Positions 16,198 to 24,601 of a DNA stretch of 42,653 nucleotides are shown here, one piece after another; within the stretch, counting starts at the first letter, position 1, and each line of letters begins with the position of its first letter. This DNA comes from Bacillota bacterium. GTDB taxonomy: Bacteria > Bacillota > Clostridia > Peptostreptococcales > Anaerovoracaceae. The DNA is taken from assembly GCA_017412505.1 (NCBI GenBank), contig JAFPXN010000115.1, positions 1 to 42,653 on the forward strand, written 5' to 3'. A program made the translations under genes and the position numbers. The notes beneath the pieces were generated by a model. It ran no database searches. It was given only the letters and a program-made list of their open reading frames with translations, and was not told the DNA's origin.

Positions 16198-17497
16198 GGA
16201 TCTGCACCACGGTCCCGTTCCTGCTCCCGCCGCTGACCTGCGGCAGGACGCTTCGTTTTTCAAATGTGGCGGATAACGTAAACCCATAACAATAATCCCG
16301 GAAAGAAAACGCTGCGCCGTCCATGTAGGCGGCGTTGACCTGCATCACGTCCATCAGCCTCGCCAGCCGGGTCTGCTCCGGCAGAAGCATCAACAGCAGC
16401 GCAGCGTAATCCCGGTACGTCCCGAAGCGCTTCGTACCGACCATAAAGCCCCGCACGATCTCCACACATCCGCCGCTGCACAGGATCATGACTTCCCCTT
16501 TCGCCTGCACCGCAGCGTCGATCGCAGCGATGATCAGGATGGCAAGAGGCTGCGGAATGGCGGGACAAGCTGCGGCTGCCGCGGCATAGGCGGACATCTT
16601 CGCTTCGTCCCGCAGGTTCCGGGTCAGATCGATCGCGGTCCGCACCTTGAACAAAGCGGTCTTCATCTCCTGTTCGTTTTCCCTGTCCGAGCCTTTGCCG
16701 AACAGGACGTATTCCGTCTCGAGCCCCAGGATCGTATCGTTTTTCGTACGGATCTGATCGGAACACACTTCGACGATATACCTGGCCTGCAGCAAAGCGG
16801 ACGGAGACAGGCCGTCCTGCATCAGTGCGGTCGCCGCATATCCCAGCAGCGAGGACGAGGGACGGACCCCGAGCAGCGCGGTGGGAAGCTCTTCCCTGCG
16901 CACGCTGACCAGACTGCGTCCCTCCTGTATATCCAGATCGGGATCCATCGCGTCGTCATACTCCCGTTTCAGTTCCGCGGCGCTCTTCCCGCTGTTGCCA
17001 TCCCCGGGTGGAGGGAGGCTTGCCAGATCCTGAGAAGCCTCTTCGTCCTCCCTGTTGTTCACGGGGTCCAGCAGAGAACGGAGCAGATCCGCAGCGCCTG
17101 ACAGTTCCAGCCCGTCCTTCGCCGTCAGAATGACGCCAAGCGCGTCGATCTGCTGCGCCAGAACGTCCGTATTCAACCCTTCCATCCCTTCCGCAGACAC
17201 ACTGCATTCCGTCAGTTTCGGGCGGACGAGCAGCTGCGTGCCGTTCAGGCAGTGACGGATATAAAAGCTGTTCAGCGACGCGAGTTTCTGTTCGTAAGAA
17301 CTCAGCGCGAACACACCGTAGCGCCTCTGCAGATCGGGCTGATACTCCGACAGCACGGATTCGCCCGCGCTCAGGCAGACGTTTTCCGCGATGCTGCCCG
17401 CGGCGTATCCCTCGCAGATCTCGCATACGCAGAGCAGAAGAAAGACCAGCGCAGACAGGCAGATGACAACGTAAACGGAAGAAAAGCCCTTATTCAT
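16184..17497 (-). CDS. DUF5702-type Tad locus protein
   Basis: 437-residue protein with an N-terminal hydrophobic helix (about 5–30, SSVYVVICLSALVFLLLCV) and a long extracytoplasmic domain. The pattern of N-terminal helix, SAGESVLSEYQPDLQRRYGVF and C-terminal domain fits DUF5702, found in Tad pilus operons of Clostridia. It probably plays the part of a large minor pilin or TadG-like envelope protein. A second hydrophobic stretch lies near the C-terminal third (AILIIAAIDAAVQA). The ATG at 17497 overlaps the previous gene by 8 bases and GAGGAG is about 11 bases upstream. Confidence 0.7.
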   Translation of the reverse strand: MNKGFSSVYVVICLSALVFLLLCVCEICEGYAAGSIAENVCLSAGESVLSEYQPDLQRRYGVFALSSYEQKLASLNSFYIRHCLNGTQLLVRPKLTECSVSAEGMEGLNTDVLAQQIDALGVILTAKDGLELSGAADLLRSLLDPVNNREDEEASQDLASLPPPGDGNSGKSAAELKREYDDAMDPDLDIQEGRSLVSVRREELPTALLGVRPSSSLLGYAATALMQDGLSPSALLQARYIVEVCSDQIRTKNDTILGLETEYVLFGKGSDRENEQEMKTALFKVRTAIDLTRNLRDEAKMSAYAAAAAACPAIPQPLAILIIAAIDAAVQAKGEVMILCSGGCVEIVRGFMVGTKRFGTYRDYAALLLMLLPEQTRLARLMDVMQVNAAYMDGAAFSFRDYCYGFTLSATFEKRSVLPQVSGGSRNGTVVQIHAYR

Positions 17498-17732
17498 TTG
17501 TTGTCCAGACTCCTCTCATGATGTTTTCTGTCGATATAATGCAGGGATCCAGCGCTTCGCGCGCTTCTTCCCGGTGCCGCAGCGCGTCGGTCTTCGTCTC
17601 ATCCAGGATCTGAAGGGAAAGACCGATCACGCCTGCGATGATCAGGACGACCAGCGGAAAGACCAGCGCGGCTTCGACCACGGTCGATCCACGGCGGTCA
17701 GAAATCCGCTTTAAGAAGATCGCCAAATACAT
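17490..17732 (-). CDS. TadE-like minor pilin (80 aa)
   Basis: Short type IV-like pseudopilin. RRGSTVVEAALVFPLVV has the Gly at the predicted prepilin-peptidase site and Glu at +5, followed by a hydrophobic helix, as in TadE/TadF. I choose ATG 17732; the frame opens at a TTG at 17741. Either start lies inside the end of the flp gene, giving an overlap of 35 to 44 bases, which is unusually long. No strong ribosome binding site is seen, so translation is probably coupled to flp. Confidence 0.75.
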   Translation of the reverse strand: MYLAIFLKRISDRRGSTVVEAALVFPLVVLIIAGVIGLSLQILDETKTDALRHREEAREALDPCIISTENIMRGVWTTNE

Positions 17733-17871
17733 TGTTGACAAACTTGCCTATCTTATCCTTGAAGATGAGCCCCAGGAAGATCGCGATCGCGATGAGGATC
17801 GCGACCTGCACCAGTTCCATTCCGTCCTGCGCTCTCAGTTTCGTTTTCATGCGCACGAGCCATGCGTCCAT
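17698..17871 (-). CDS. flp: Flp-like major pilin (57 aa)
   Basis: Small prepilin made as a 57-residue precursor. A charged leader ends at Gly17 (AQDGMELVQVAIL), followed by a hydrophobic helix (about 20–37) and a C-terminal KIGKFVNNVFGDLL. In classical Flp the conserved Glu is at +5 after the cleaved Gly; here Glu is at +2 and +5 is Gln. The start ATG 17871 follows AAAGGAG by 7 bases, a strong site fitting an abundant subunit. It lies between tadC and the TadE-like gene. Confidence 0.8.
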   Translation of the reverse strand: MDAWLVRMKTKLRAQDGMELVQVAILIAIAIFLGLIFKDKIGKFVNNVFGDLLKADF

Positions 17872-17885
17872 ACCGTTTCTCCTTT

Positions 17886-19247
17886 CTACATTTCCAGCAA
17901 TGCCGGCGAGATGGCGATCACCACCATCACCAGCAGAAGAAGCATCAGCGGCAGACTCAGTTTCGTCTCCGCCTCCCTCGCCTTCGCTTTCGCCGTGTTC
18001 AGTCTGCTTCCCCAGATCTGCCGGCGTTCCCGGTCCAGTTTTTCCGCCAGTTCGCTGCCCCGCCCGCTGCAGTCCAGCGCCAGCGACGCGAAGCGGATCA
18101 GGTCCCGCAGCCCGCTCTGCCGCGCATAGACGTACAGCAGATTGACGAACGGCATGTTCGTCGCCTTGCTCTCCGCCTCCAGCCGGGCAAACGCGCGGTA
18201 CAGAGGATTTTCCTGTTCCCGGTTCTCCGCAATGAGCCGGGCAAAAGCCGTTTCGACTGTCAGCCCCGCATCCAGCAGCAGGATCATCTGCATCGTCATG
18301 TTCGGGATCTCCTGTTCGAAGGCGTTCTTCTGACGCTTCAGTCTTCGTTGGATCCCGTCCGTTCTGGAAAACAGTACGGCAGCGCATGCGAAAAGCGCGA
18401 AGCCGAAGATTTCCCAGGGCAGCGTCTGCTTTGCCGGACGCCATAGCGCCTGCGCTCCAAACGGACTTTGCGCCGGCAGTTTCTGTACCGTATCTGTCAG
18501 CAGAGAAGGCAGATCCTGCGTCAAGGCGTCCGCCTCGTGCCGCAGCGACGATTCCCAATCCGCGTCGGGTCCCGGATCCGGGAACGCCTCCAGATCGACC
18601 CGTCTCGCATATTCCCCCAGACTCAGCACGGCTGTGAGCGTCACGGGTTCCCCCGGTTTTACGCCGACCAGGTCCACCCTGCCTTCTTCGCTGACCCGCG
18701 CAGGATCCGAACTGCTCCAGGTGATCGTCACGAACCCGTCCCGGGAAACCAGGGGCAGGGCCAGATCGCCCTGCAGCGCCTGCAGTCCGCCGGATTGGCG
18801 GGACAGTTCTTCCCGCAGTTCCTGTTCACAGCGGTCGAACAGCGCGTTCGCTTCCGCCCGGGTCCGCTCCCGGGAAGGAACGTCCAGCTGCACGTCCTGC
18901 TCGACAGAAACGTCTTCATAGATAAGCTGCAGCGTTAAGTCCGCCGTTTGGGAGGACTCTCCCGGTTCCGGACGGATCAGAAGCGTCTCCAGATCTTTCG
19001 GACCTCTTTCCAGGACAGCCGCAAGCAGAAACAGGATCAGGCAAACTGCCAAGACAACGTACAGCGTTCTTTTCGTCCGTTTCGCAGCAGCGTCCAAACC
19101 GCCCCGGATATCCTCCCCGGCCTCCTGCAGGAAAGCGTAAGGTTCCAGGACCTGTTCGTCCTTTTCCCGCATCCCGGTGGGGATCGACGTCAGCGACTCT
19201 TTGATTCTTTCTACAGTTCGATATCGATGATGCGGATGCTCCACCAT
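17886..19247 (-). CDS. tadC: TadC-type pilus assembly protein with inserted Ig-like domain
   Basis: 453-residue inner-membrane platform protein. Order: cytoplasmic N-terminus, membrane helix (about 55–78), an extracytoplasmic region (about 80–285), then a GspF/TadC domain with EQEIPNMTMQMILLLDAGL and ARQSGLRDLIRFASL, ending in a hydrophobic helix. The extracytoplasmic part contains TITWSSSDPARVSEEGRVD, a match to atrophied bacterial Ig-like domains, which TadC proteins normally lack. The start ATG 19247 has GGGAGG six bases upstream and overlaps tadB by 37 bases. With TadB and CpaF it should form the pilus motor platform. Confidence 0.8.
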   Translation of the reverse strand: MVEHPHHRYRTVERIKESLTSIPTGMREKDEQVLEPYAFLQEAGEDIRGGLDAAAKRTKRTLYVVLAVCLILFLLAAVLERGPKDLETLLIRPEPGESSQTADLTLQLIYEDVSVEQDVQLDVPSRERTRAEANALFDRCEQELREELSRQSGGLQALQGDLALPLVSRDGFVTITWSSSDPARVSEEGRVDLVGVKPGEPVTLTAVLSLGEYARRVDLEAFPDPGPDADWESSLRHEADALTQDLPSLLTDTVQKLPAQSPFGAQALWRPAKQTLPWEIFGFALFACAAVLFSRTDGIQRRLKRQKNAFEQEIPNMTMQMILLLDAGLTVETAFARLIAENREQENPLYRAFARLEAESKATNMPFVNLLYVYARQSGLRDLIRFASLALDCSGRGSELAEKLDRERRQIWGSRLNTAKAKAREAETKLSLPLMLLLLVMVVIAISPALLEM

Positions 19248-19954
19248 ACAGCCCCTCCCATCGCCAGCAGACAAAGCGTCATGACGATCCTTCCGACCAG
19301 AGTTTTATACAGGACCGAGATATAGTCGAAGGACACCAGGTTTAAAAACGCGAGCATCAGAAGCGGCAAACTGACGAGGAGCAGGATATCCAACCGTTTC
19401 TGTGCCATCAGGCTTTCCGTTTCCTTGCGGAACGACAGCCGGTCCAGCAGGAGTCCCGCGCTGCGCATGCACACCGCCTCCAGATCGCCGCCGCACAACC
19501 TGCAGATACTGTAAGAAGAGGCGAACTGTCCGATCTCCGGGATCCCGCTGCGCCTGCCCAGATCCGTCAGCAGCTGCGCCGCGTCGCCGTGCACGCTGCG
19601 GTACGTTTCGACGATGGACCGCAATTCTCTGGTGATATCCGCGTCCGGACCGTAAGACGCCTCCGAGGCAGACGCAGCGTCGGCAAGAGCCGCGGGCATG
19701 GATCGTCCGGCTGCTACAGATGCGGACAGAGAATACAGCGCATCCCGGAACCCTTCCTGCAGCGCGTTCTTCCTGCGGCGGATCTGCCAAGACGTATAGA
19801 AACGCTCGCAGGGAACCGACAGACAGGCGCATGCCGCAGCCATCAGGATGCTGCGGTAGAACAGGATGCCCAGCAGCGCGAACAAAGGACAGACGCTGAC
19901 GTAATAGCGGGCTCTTTCCTGTTTTCCGGCCTTGTAGCGGCTGTAATCCGTCAT
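19211..19954 (-). CDS. tadB: TadB-type pilus assembly membrane protein
   Basis: 247-residue type II secretion F-domain protein. It has a hydrophobic N-terminal pair (about 18–48), then the GspF domain with SVAAGRSMPAALADA and ELRSIVETYRSVHGDA, and two C-terminal helices (about 187–205 and 225–240). It pairs with TadC as the inner-membrane platform acted on by the CpaF ATPase. The ATG overlaps the cpaF stop as ATGA. Confidence 0.85.
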   Translation of the reverse strand: MTDYSRYKAGKQERARYYVSVCPLFALLGILFYRSILMAAACACLSVPCERFYTSWQIRRRKNALQEGFRDALYSLSASVAAGRSMPAALADAASASEASYGPDADITRELRSIVETYRSVHGDAAQLLTDLGRRSGIPEIGQFASSYSICRLCGGDLEAVCMRSAGLLLDRLSFRKETESLMAQKRLDILLLVSLPLLMLAFLNLVSFDYISVLYKTLVGRIVMTLCLLAMGGAVWWSIRIIDIEL

Positions 19955-21180
19955 GGTATCCTCCCTTCCATCCCGCGAAGCTGCAGTTTCCCCCTCGACT
20001 GCAGCGCGTTTCCCGTGGAGACGAGTCCCTGCCGCGGGTCGTAGACGAACAGCGGATTCAGCGCGATCTCCCCGTCCCGCATGCCTGCGGATTCGCAGAT
20101 CTCCACAACTCTCCGGTGTCCGTCCGGCGTCCTTGTCAGGTGCACGTAAAGATCGATCGCCTCCGCGATCTGCGCCCTGACCGACGCCGCGGGGAATCCC
20201 GAAGACGTGATATGCAGCGTCTCGAGGCGGCCGATCATGCCCTGCACGGAATTCGCATGACCTGTGGAAAGCGAACCGTCATGCCCCGTGCTCATAGCGG
20301 CCAGCATATCCACGACCTCTTCGCCGCGCACCTCTCCGACGATGACCCGGTCCGGTCTTTGGCGCAGGCTGGTGCGGATGAGGTCCCGGATCGCGATGGC
20401 GCCCCTGCCCTGGGCGTTGGCGCTGCGCGCCTCCATGCGCACCAGGTTCGGAATACCGCGGATCTGCAGTTCCGCCGAATCCTCGATGACAACGACGCGT
20501 TCCGTTCGCGGGATGGCATCCGACAGGATGTTCAAAAACGTGGTCTTGCCGGAACTCGTACCACCTGAGATAAAGATGTTGTAGCCTGCCGCCGTCAGGA
20601 CCTGCAGCAGCTCTGCCGCTTCCCGGCTGATGTCCCCCTGCGCGATCAGATCGTCCATCGTCATGCGGCTGCGGTTGAATTTGCGTATCGTCAGCGCCGG
20701 TCCCCCGATGGCGATGCTGCCGTGTACCGCGTTGACGCGCGACCCATCGGAGAGCCTGGCGTCTACGATGGGATGCAGCTCGTTCATCTCTCTGCCGACC
20801 CGCGCCGCCAGCCGCTGGATGACCCGGGTCAGCCTTTCCTCCGTTTCGAAAGAGAGATCCGCCCGGACCGTCTTTCCGCCCCTTTCGAGAAAGATGCTGT
20901 CCGGACCGTTCACCATGATCTCCGTGACGTCCGGATCGTCCGCCATATCCTGCAGGATCTCCAGCTCGCAGCGCAGCGCGCAGAACACAAAACGCACCAG
21001 TTCCGCCAGCCGCCGGTAGGACGCGATCCCCTCGCAGGAAGCCAGGACGACTCTTTCACATTCCTCTTCGACCTGTCCGTCCGTCAGATTCGCGCTGCTG
21101 CCGGACATGCGGTCTCTCACCTGCTGCGCCAGATCGTAGACGCTGATCTTCGCGTTACCTTGCTGCCAATTGCTGCGCAA
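19951..21180 (-). CDS. cpaF: CpaF/TadA-family pilus assembly ATPase
   Basis: Secretion ATPase of the type IV pilus/T2SS/T4SS VirB11 class that powers Tad pilus assembly. It has 409 residues. Visible parts are the N-terminal domain (VTEIMVNGPDSIFLE), Walker A GGTSSGKTT, VVIEDSAELQI (Walker B area), RQRPDRVIVGEVRG and MSTGHDGSLSTGHANS (His box). Start is TTG at 21180 with GAGGTG eight bases upstream; it overlaps the upstream gene by 26 bases. Confidence 0.95.
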   Translation of the reverse strand: MRSNWQQGNAKISVYDLAQQVRDRMSGSSANLTDGQVEEECERVVLASCEGIASYRRLAELVRFVFCALRCELEILQDMADDPDVTEIMVNGPDSIFLERGGKTVRADLSFETEERLTRVIQRLAARVGREMNELHPIVDARLSDGSRVNAVHGSIAIGGPALTIRKFNRSRMTMDDLIAQGDISREAAELLQVLTAAGYNIFISGGTSSGKTTFLNILSDAIPRTERVVVIEDSAELQIRGIPNLVRMEARSANAQGRGAIAIRDLIRTSLRQRPDRVIVGEVRGEEVVDMLAAMSTGHDGSLSTGHANSVQGMIGRLETLHITSSGFPAASVRAQIAEAIDLYVHLTRTPDGHRRVVEICESAGMRDGEIALNPLFVYDPRQGLVSTGNALQSRGKLQLRGMEGRIP

Positions 21181-22003
21181 GAGCGCTCACCTCACATCCC
21201 AGCTGACCGTAAAGGTCCAGCTGACCCACCCGGGCGGACGTGTCCTGCGCAGGCGCAAAGCGGACCGTGCGCGGCGGGCAGTCCATGGCTCGTTCCGCGC
21301 TTTTCTGCAGCTGCAGAAAAGCCGCCTCGTCCATTTGACCACACAGCGGATCCGCGGAAACAACGACGATACGCGTTTCGCACATATCCATCAATTCTTC
21401 CCAATACCAATAGGCACGCGGTACGTCCAGTACGACCTCGTCCCATTCCCCGGAATCTTCGATGCCGCGGAAAAACGCAGCGGCATCCCCCGCGTCCAGC
21501 TGATGCAGCAGGTTGCGGCAGCCGCTCTGCGCAGGTACGAACAATCCCTCTTCTATTTCCACACAGGCGGCTTTCATAGGGGCTTTTGTGCCTGTGGTGA
21601 CCTTTTTCAACAGCGCCATCCCGGCCTGGGGATCGGTGGGCGGCGCGTAAGGGTCCAGACTGAGCAGCAGTACTCGTTTCTTCCGGGATGCCTGAAAAGA
21701 CGCGTACAGACCTGCGCAGGCAGTGACGCCCCGGCCGCCTCCTCCGGCCGTAAATGCCGTGAAAGGACAGCTATCCTCCTTCGGAACAAAGGCAAAGTCC
21801 TTGCCGCTGAGAGCCAACACCCTGTCCATGATCTCCCGGACAGGCGCCGGCGTACCCAGGAATTCGTCCCGTATCGTAAAGTCCGCGCTGTCTGTCTCGC
21901 CTACCGTCACCTGCACGTAGGGATATTCCTTCGCGACAGCCCGCGCCAGAGCGGCTGCCAGGGCTTCGTCGCTGAGCACGATCGAAAGTTGAAAGGAATT
22001 CAT
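21155..22003 (-). CDS. CpaE-like MinD/ParA-fold protein
   Basis: First gene of the Tad operon (282 aa). CpaE/TadZ proteins place the pilus machinery at a cell site. The N-terminal 85 residues look like a receiver-type domain. The P-loop region reads FTAGGGGRGVTACAG, where MinD-type ATPases have KGGxGKT; both lysines are absent, so ATP binding or hydrolysis may be impaired. Later motifs VLLLSLDPYAPP and DEVVLDVPRAYWYWEEL fit the MinD fold. GAGG lies seven bases before the ATG, and a good promoter is at 22037–22064. Confidence 0.7.
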   Translation of the reverse strand: MNSFQLSIVLSDEALAAALARAVAKEYPYVQVTVGETDSADFTIRDEFLGTPAPVREIMDRVLALSGKDFAFVPKEDSCPFTAFTAGGGGRGVTACAGLYASFQASRKKRVLLLSLDPYAPPTDPQAGMALLKKVTTGTKAPMKAACVEIEEGLFVPAQSGCRNLLHQLDAGDAAAFFRGIEDSGEWDEVVLDVPRAYWYWEELMDMCETRIVVVSADPLCGQMDEAAFLQLQKSAERAMDCPPRTVRFAPAQDTSARVGQLDLYGQLGCEVSALAQQLAAR

Positions 22004-22036
22004 ATTTTTACCTCGTTTTCCATTTTATGTAATATT

Positions 22037-22064
22037 ATTTTACACGACTGCCAAAATATGTCAA
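22037..22064 (-). promoter_or_regulatory. Promoter of the Tad pilus operon
   Basis: Minus strand -35 TTGACA (22059–22064), 16-base spacer, -10 TAAAAT (22037–22042). It lies back to back with the serpin promoter, the two -35 boxes being eight bases apart. Confidence 0.75.
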
Positions 22065-22072
22065 CTATCATT

Positions 22073-22101
22073 TTGCAAAAACCGCCGCGCTTCCGTATAA
22101 T
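22073..22101 (+). promoter_or_regulatory. Promoter of the serpin gene
   Basis: -35 TTGCAA (22073–22078), 17-base spacer, -10 TATAAT (22096–22101). The -35 overlaps the palindrome ttttgcaaaa at 22071–22080, which lies between the two divergent promoters and could be an operator. Confidence 0.65.
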
Positions 22102-22158
22102 AAAAGCAACGGGGGGCCGCCGTTTTCTGTCTTTTAGAATAAAGGGGGATTTTTACTG

Positions 22159-23517
22159 ATGAAAGAACAACTGATCGCCTGGATCCTCAGCCTGGTGCTC
22201 GCTGCCAGCGGAACGGGCTGTACTCCGGGGTCTGCGCCCGGTTCTGGCAATATAGATGTATTCGACAGCGTTTACGCGATGGCAGCTCCGGATTTCCCGG
22301 AAATGGCGGCTTATCCGGAGCCGGGAGACGGTTCGGATTACGATCCGTCCGCCTGGGACGAGTGGAGCGCGCAGAAACAGAAGCAATGGGATGCCGCCGC
22401 ATCTTATGATGGCAAGCTGGACCGCTATCTGCAGACCGCCCTTCCCGCGCTGATGAAGCCGCAGAAAGGCAGCGAAAACGCGGTCTGTTCGCCGGTGAAC
22501 GTCTGGTTCGCGCTGGCGATGGCGGCGGAAACCGCCGGCGGAGATACGAGGCAGGAACTTCTGGACCTGCTGGGGGTCTCCTCCGTCGAACAGCTCCGGG
22601 AGATCGCGACCGCTTTATGGACAGCCAACTACACGGACGACGGCGCGAATACGCTGCGCCTCGGCGCATCGCTTTGGATGAATCAGGACTATGCCTTTAA
22701 GGAAAAGACGCTGCAGACGCTGGCGAAGGACTATTTCGCCGCCAGTTTCCGCGGCGCGATGACAGACCCCGCTTTTTCGAAGGCGTTCAAGGACTGGCTG
22801 AACGAGATGACCGGCGGCCTGCTGAAAGACAACGTGGACCAGCTGGAGGACTTCCGCCCGGACGACGTGATGGCTCTCGCCACGACCGTCTACTTTTCCG
22901 CGAAATGGAGCGACGAATTCCGGGAGAGCAACACGTATCCCGAGACGTTCCACGGCACGAAGAAGGACGCGGAGACGGATTTCATGCACCGCAGGATCGA
23001 AGGCGCCTATTATTGGGAAGACCGCTTCGGCGCCGTGAATCTGCCCTTTACGGAAGCCGGCAGCATGTGGCTGATCCTTCCGGACGAAGGCGTTGCGCCG
23101 GAAGAATTGCTGAACGACGGAGACGCGCTCGCATTCCTGAGAAAAGACTATGGAGAAAGAAACAGCAAAAGCCTGATGATCGACCTGGCCGTGCCGAGAT
23201 TCGACGTCACCGCGTCCCAGGACCTGAAGGAAACGCTCCTCTCTTTAGGGGTCACGCGCATGTTTGCCGGAGGCGCGGATTTCTCGAATCTGACGGACGA
23301 AAGCGGCGTCTACGTCAGCTCCGCCACCCACGACGCCCGGGTCAAAATAGACGAAAAAGGCTGCGAAGCCGCAGCCTTTACGGTGATGATGTACACGAAA
23401 TCCGCGATGCCTCCCGACGAACACATGGAGTTCCGTCTGGACAGACCCTTCCTGTTCGTTGTGACTGGCATCGACGGTCTGCCCCTGTTCGTAGGGCTTG
23501 TGAACCAGGTCGAATGA
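22159..23517 (+). CDS. Secreted or membrane-anchored serpin
   Basis: Serine protease inhibitor fold, 452 residues. A hydrophobic N-terminus (about 6–18) ends in SGTGC, a weak lipobox, so a lipoprotein is likely but not certain; a low-complexity linker follows. Serpin hallmarks are SPVNVWFALAMAAETAGGDT, ALATTVYFSAKWSDEF, DEKGCEAAAFTVMMYTKSA (hinge and reactive loop) and FRLDRPFLFVVTG. Counting from the hinge puts P1–P1' at Ser–Ala, with Lys at P2, so the target may be an elastase- or cathepsin-like protease; a shift by one would give Lys as P1. It is divergent from the Tad operon. Gut Clostridia are known to make serpins that inhibit host proteases. Confidence 0.92.
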   Translation: MKEQLIAWILSLVLAASGTGCTPGSAPGSGNIDVFDSVYAMAAPDFPEMAAYPEPGDGSDYDPSAWDEWSAQKQKQWDAAASYDGKLDRYLQTALPALMKPQKGSENAVCSPVNVWFALAMAAETAGGDTRQELLDLLGVSSVEQLREIATALWTANYTDDGANTLRLGASLWMNQDYAFKEKTLQTLAKDYFAASFRGAMTDPAFSKAFKDWLNEMTGGLLKDNVDQLEDFRPDDVMALATTVYFSAKWSDEFRESNTYPETFHGTKKDAETDFMHRRIEGAYYWEDRFGAVNLPFTEAGSMWLILPDEGVAPEELLNDGDALAFLRKDYGERNSKSLMIDLAVPRFDVTASQDLKETLLSLGVTRMFAGGADFSNLTDESGVYVSSATHDARVKIDEKGCEAAAFTVMMYTKSAMPPDEHMEFRLDRPFLFVVTGIDGLPLFVGLVNQVE

Positions 23518-23524
23518 CCCGTCC

Positions 23525-24532
23525 TCAGGAGCGCATCTCGCCCCGCAGATCCTGTTCCATCAGGCGTTTGATCTCCTCTTTGGAGAAGCCTTTGGAAAAC
23601 AGATAATACAGTTTCGCAACAGCGGCCTCGGTGGTCAGGTCCTTGCCGGAAACGGCGCCTGCCGCCGTCAGGCCGCTGCTCGTTTCATAGGTACCGAGGG
23701 AAACGGTTCCCTGTGGGCACTGGGAACAGACGGTCAGGATGCTGCCGTGCTCGAACGCCCTGCGGATGATGGGCAGCAGCGCGTCCCCGCCCGCCGGGAT
23801 GTTGCCGGCGCCGAACGTCTCGATGACGATGCCCTTTAGGCTCTCCGTCATGATGGATTCGAACAGACCGAACTGGATGCCGGGGAACACCTTCAGCACG
23901 CCGATTGGCACTTCTTCCAGCAGCTGCAGGCGGAACGGTTCCTTCGGGCCATCCAGCAGCGCCTTTTTATTATAGTTGATGGTGATGCCGGCTTCCGCCA
24001 GAGGCGGATAATTCGGCGACGTGAACGCGATCAGGCCGTCCGCGGAATACTTCGTGGAACGGTTGCCCCGCAGCAACTTGCCGCCGAAATAGATGCATAC
24101 TTCCCTGGCAACCCCCTCCGCCGCGACCAGCATGGAGGAGATCAGGTTGTCCAGGCCGTCGGAACGCAGTTCGCACAGGGGGATCTGGCTGCCTGTCAGG
24201 ATGACGGGCTTGTCCAGACCTTCCAGCATGAACGAAAGCGCCGACGCGGTATACGCCATGGTATCCGTGCCGTGCAGCACGACGAATCCGTCGAACGCGT
24301 CGTAATACTTGGCCAGCAGCCCCGCGATCTCGTTCCAGTCGCGGACGGTCATGTTGGAGGAATCCAGCAGTTCTTCCGTCTCGACAAGATCCCAGGACGG
24401 CATGCCGGGGGCGCGCAGCGAATCCATGCTCAGCAGCGCTTTGCGGAAATACGCGCGGTCGGGCATATAGCCTTTGTCTGTCCGGGTCATGCCGATGGTG
24501 CCGCCGGTATTGAGGATCAGAATTTTGCTCAT
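23525..24532 (-). CDS. ansA: L-asparaginase, cytoplasmic type I-like
   Basis: Hydrolyses L-asparagine to aspartate and ammonia. It has 335 residues and no signal peptide. The first catalytic Thr is in ILNTGGTIGM (12 residues from the start) and the second in VLHGTDTMAYTAS. SQIPLCELRSDGLDN is typical of the type I group. The start ATG 24532 follows GAAGGAA. Its 3' end faces the serpin stop seven bases away, with no terminator between. A terminator lies between it and the upstream glyQS, so it is either read through or has its own promoter. Confidence 0.93.
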   Translation of the reverse strand: MSKILILNTGGTIGMTRTDKGYMPDRAYFRKALLSMDSLRAPGMPSWDLVETEELLDSSNMTVRDWNEIAGLLAKYYDAFDGFVVLHGTDTMAYTASALSFMLEGLDKPVILTGSQIPLCELRSDGLDNLISSMLVAAEGVAREVCIYFGGKLLRGNRSTKYSADGLIAFTSPNYPPLAEAGITINYNKKALLDGPKEPFRLQLLEEVPIGVLKVFPGIQFGLFESIMTESLKGIVIETFGAGNIPAGGDALLPIIRRAFEHGSILTVCSQCPQGTVSLGTYETSSGLTAAGAVSGKDLTTEAAVAKLYYLFSKGFSKEEIKRLMEQDLRGEMRS

Positions 24533-24566
24533 TGTGTTTCCTTCAGGCTCTTTTCATACAATAAAA

Positions 24567-24590
24567 CGGGTACTGGTCTCTCAATACCCG
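24567..24590 (-). terminator. Terminator after glyQS
   Basis: Minus strand stem CGGGTA, 12-base loop, TACCCG, then TTTTATT. It follows the glyQS stop by about 12 bases. Confidence 0.7.
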
Positions 24591-24601
24591 CTTTGCTTTC
24601 G

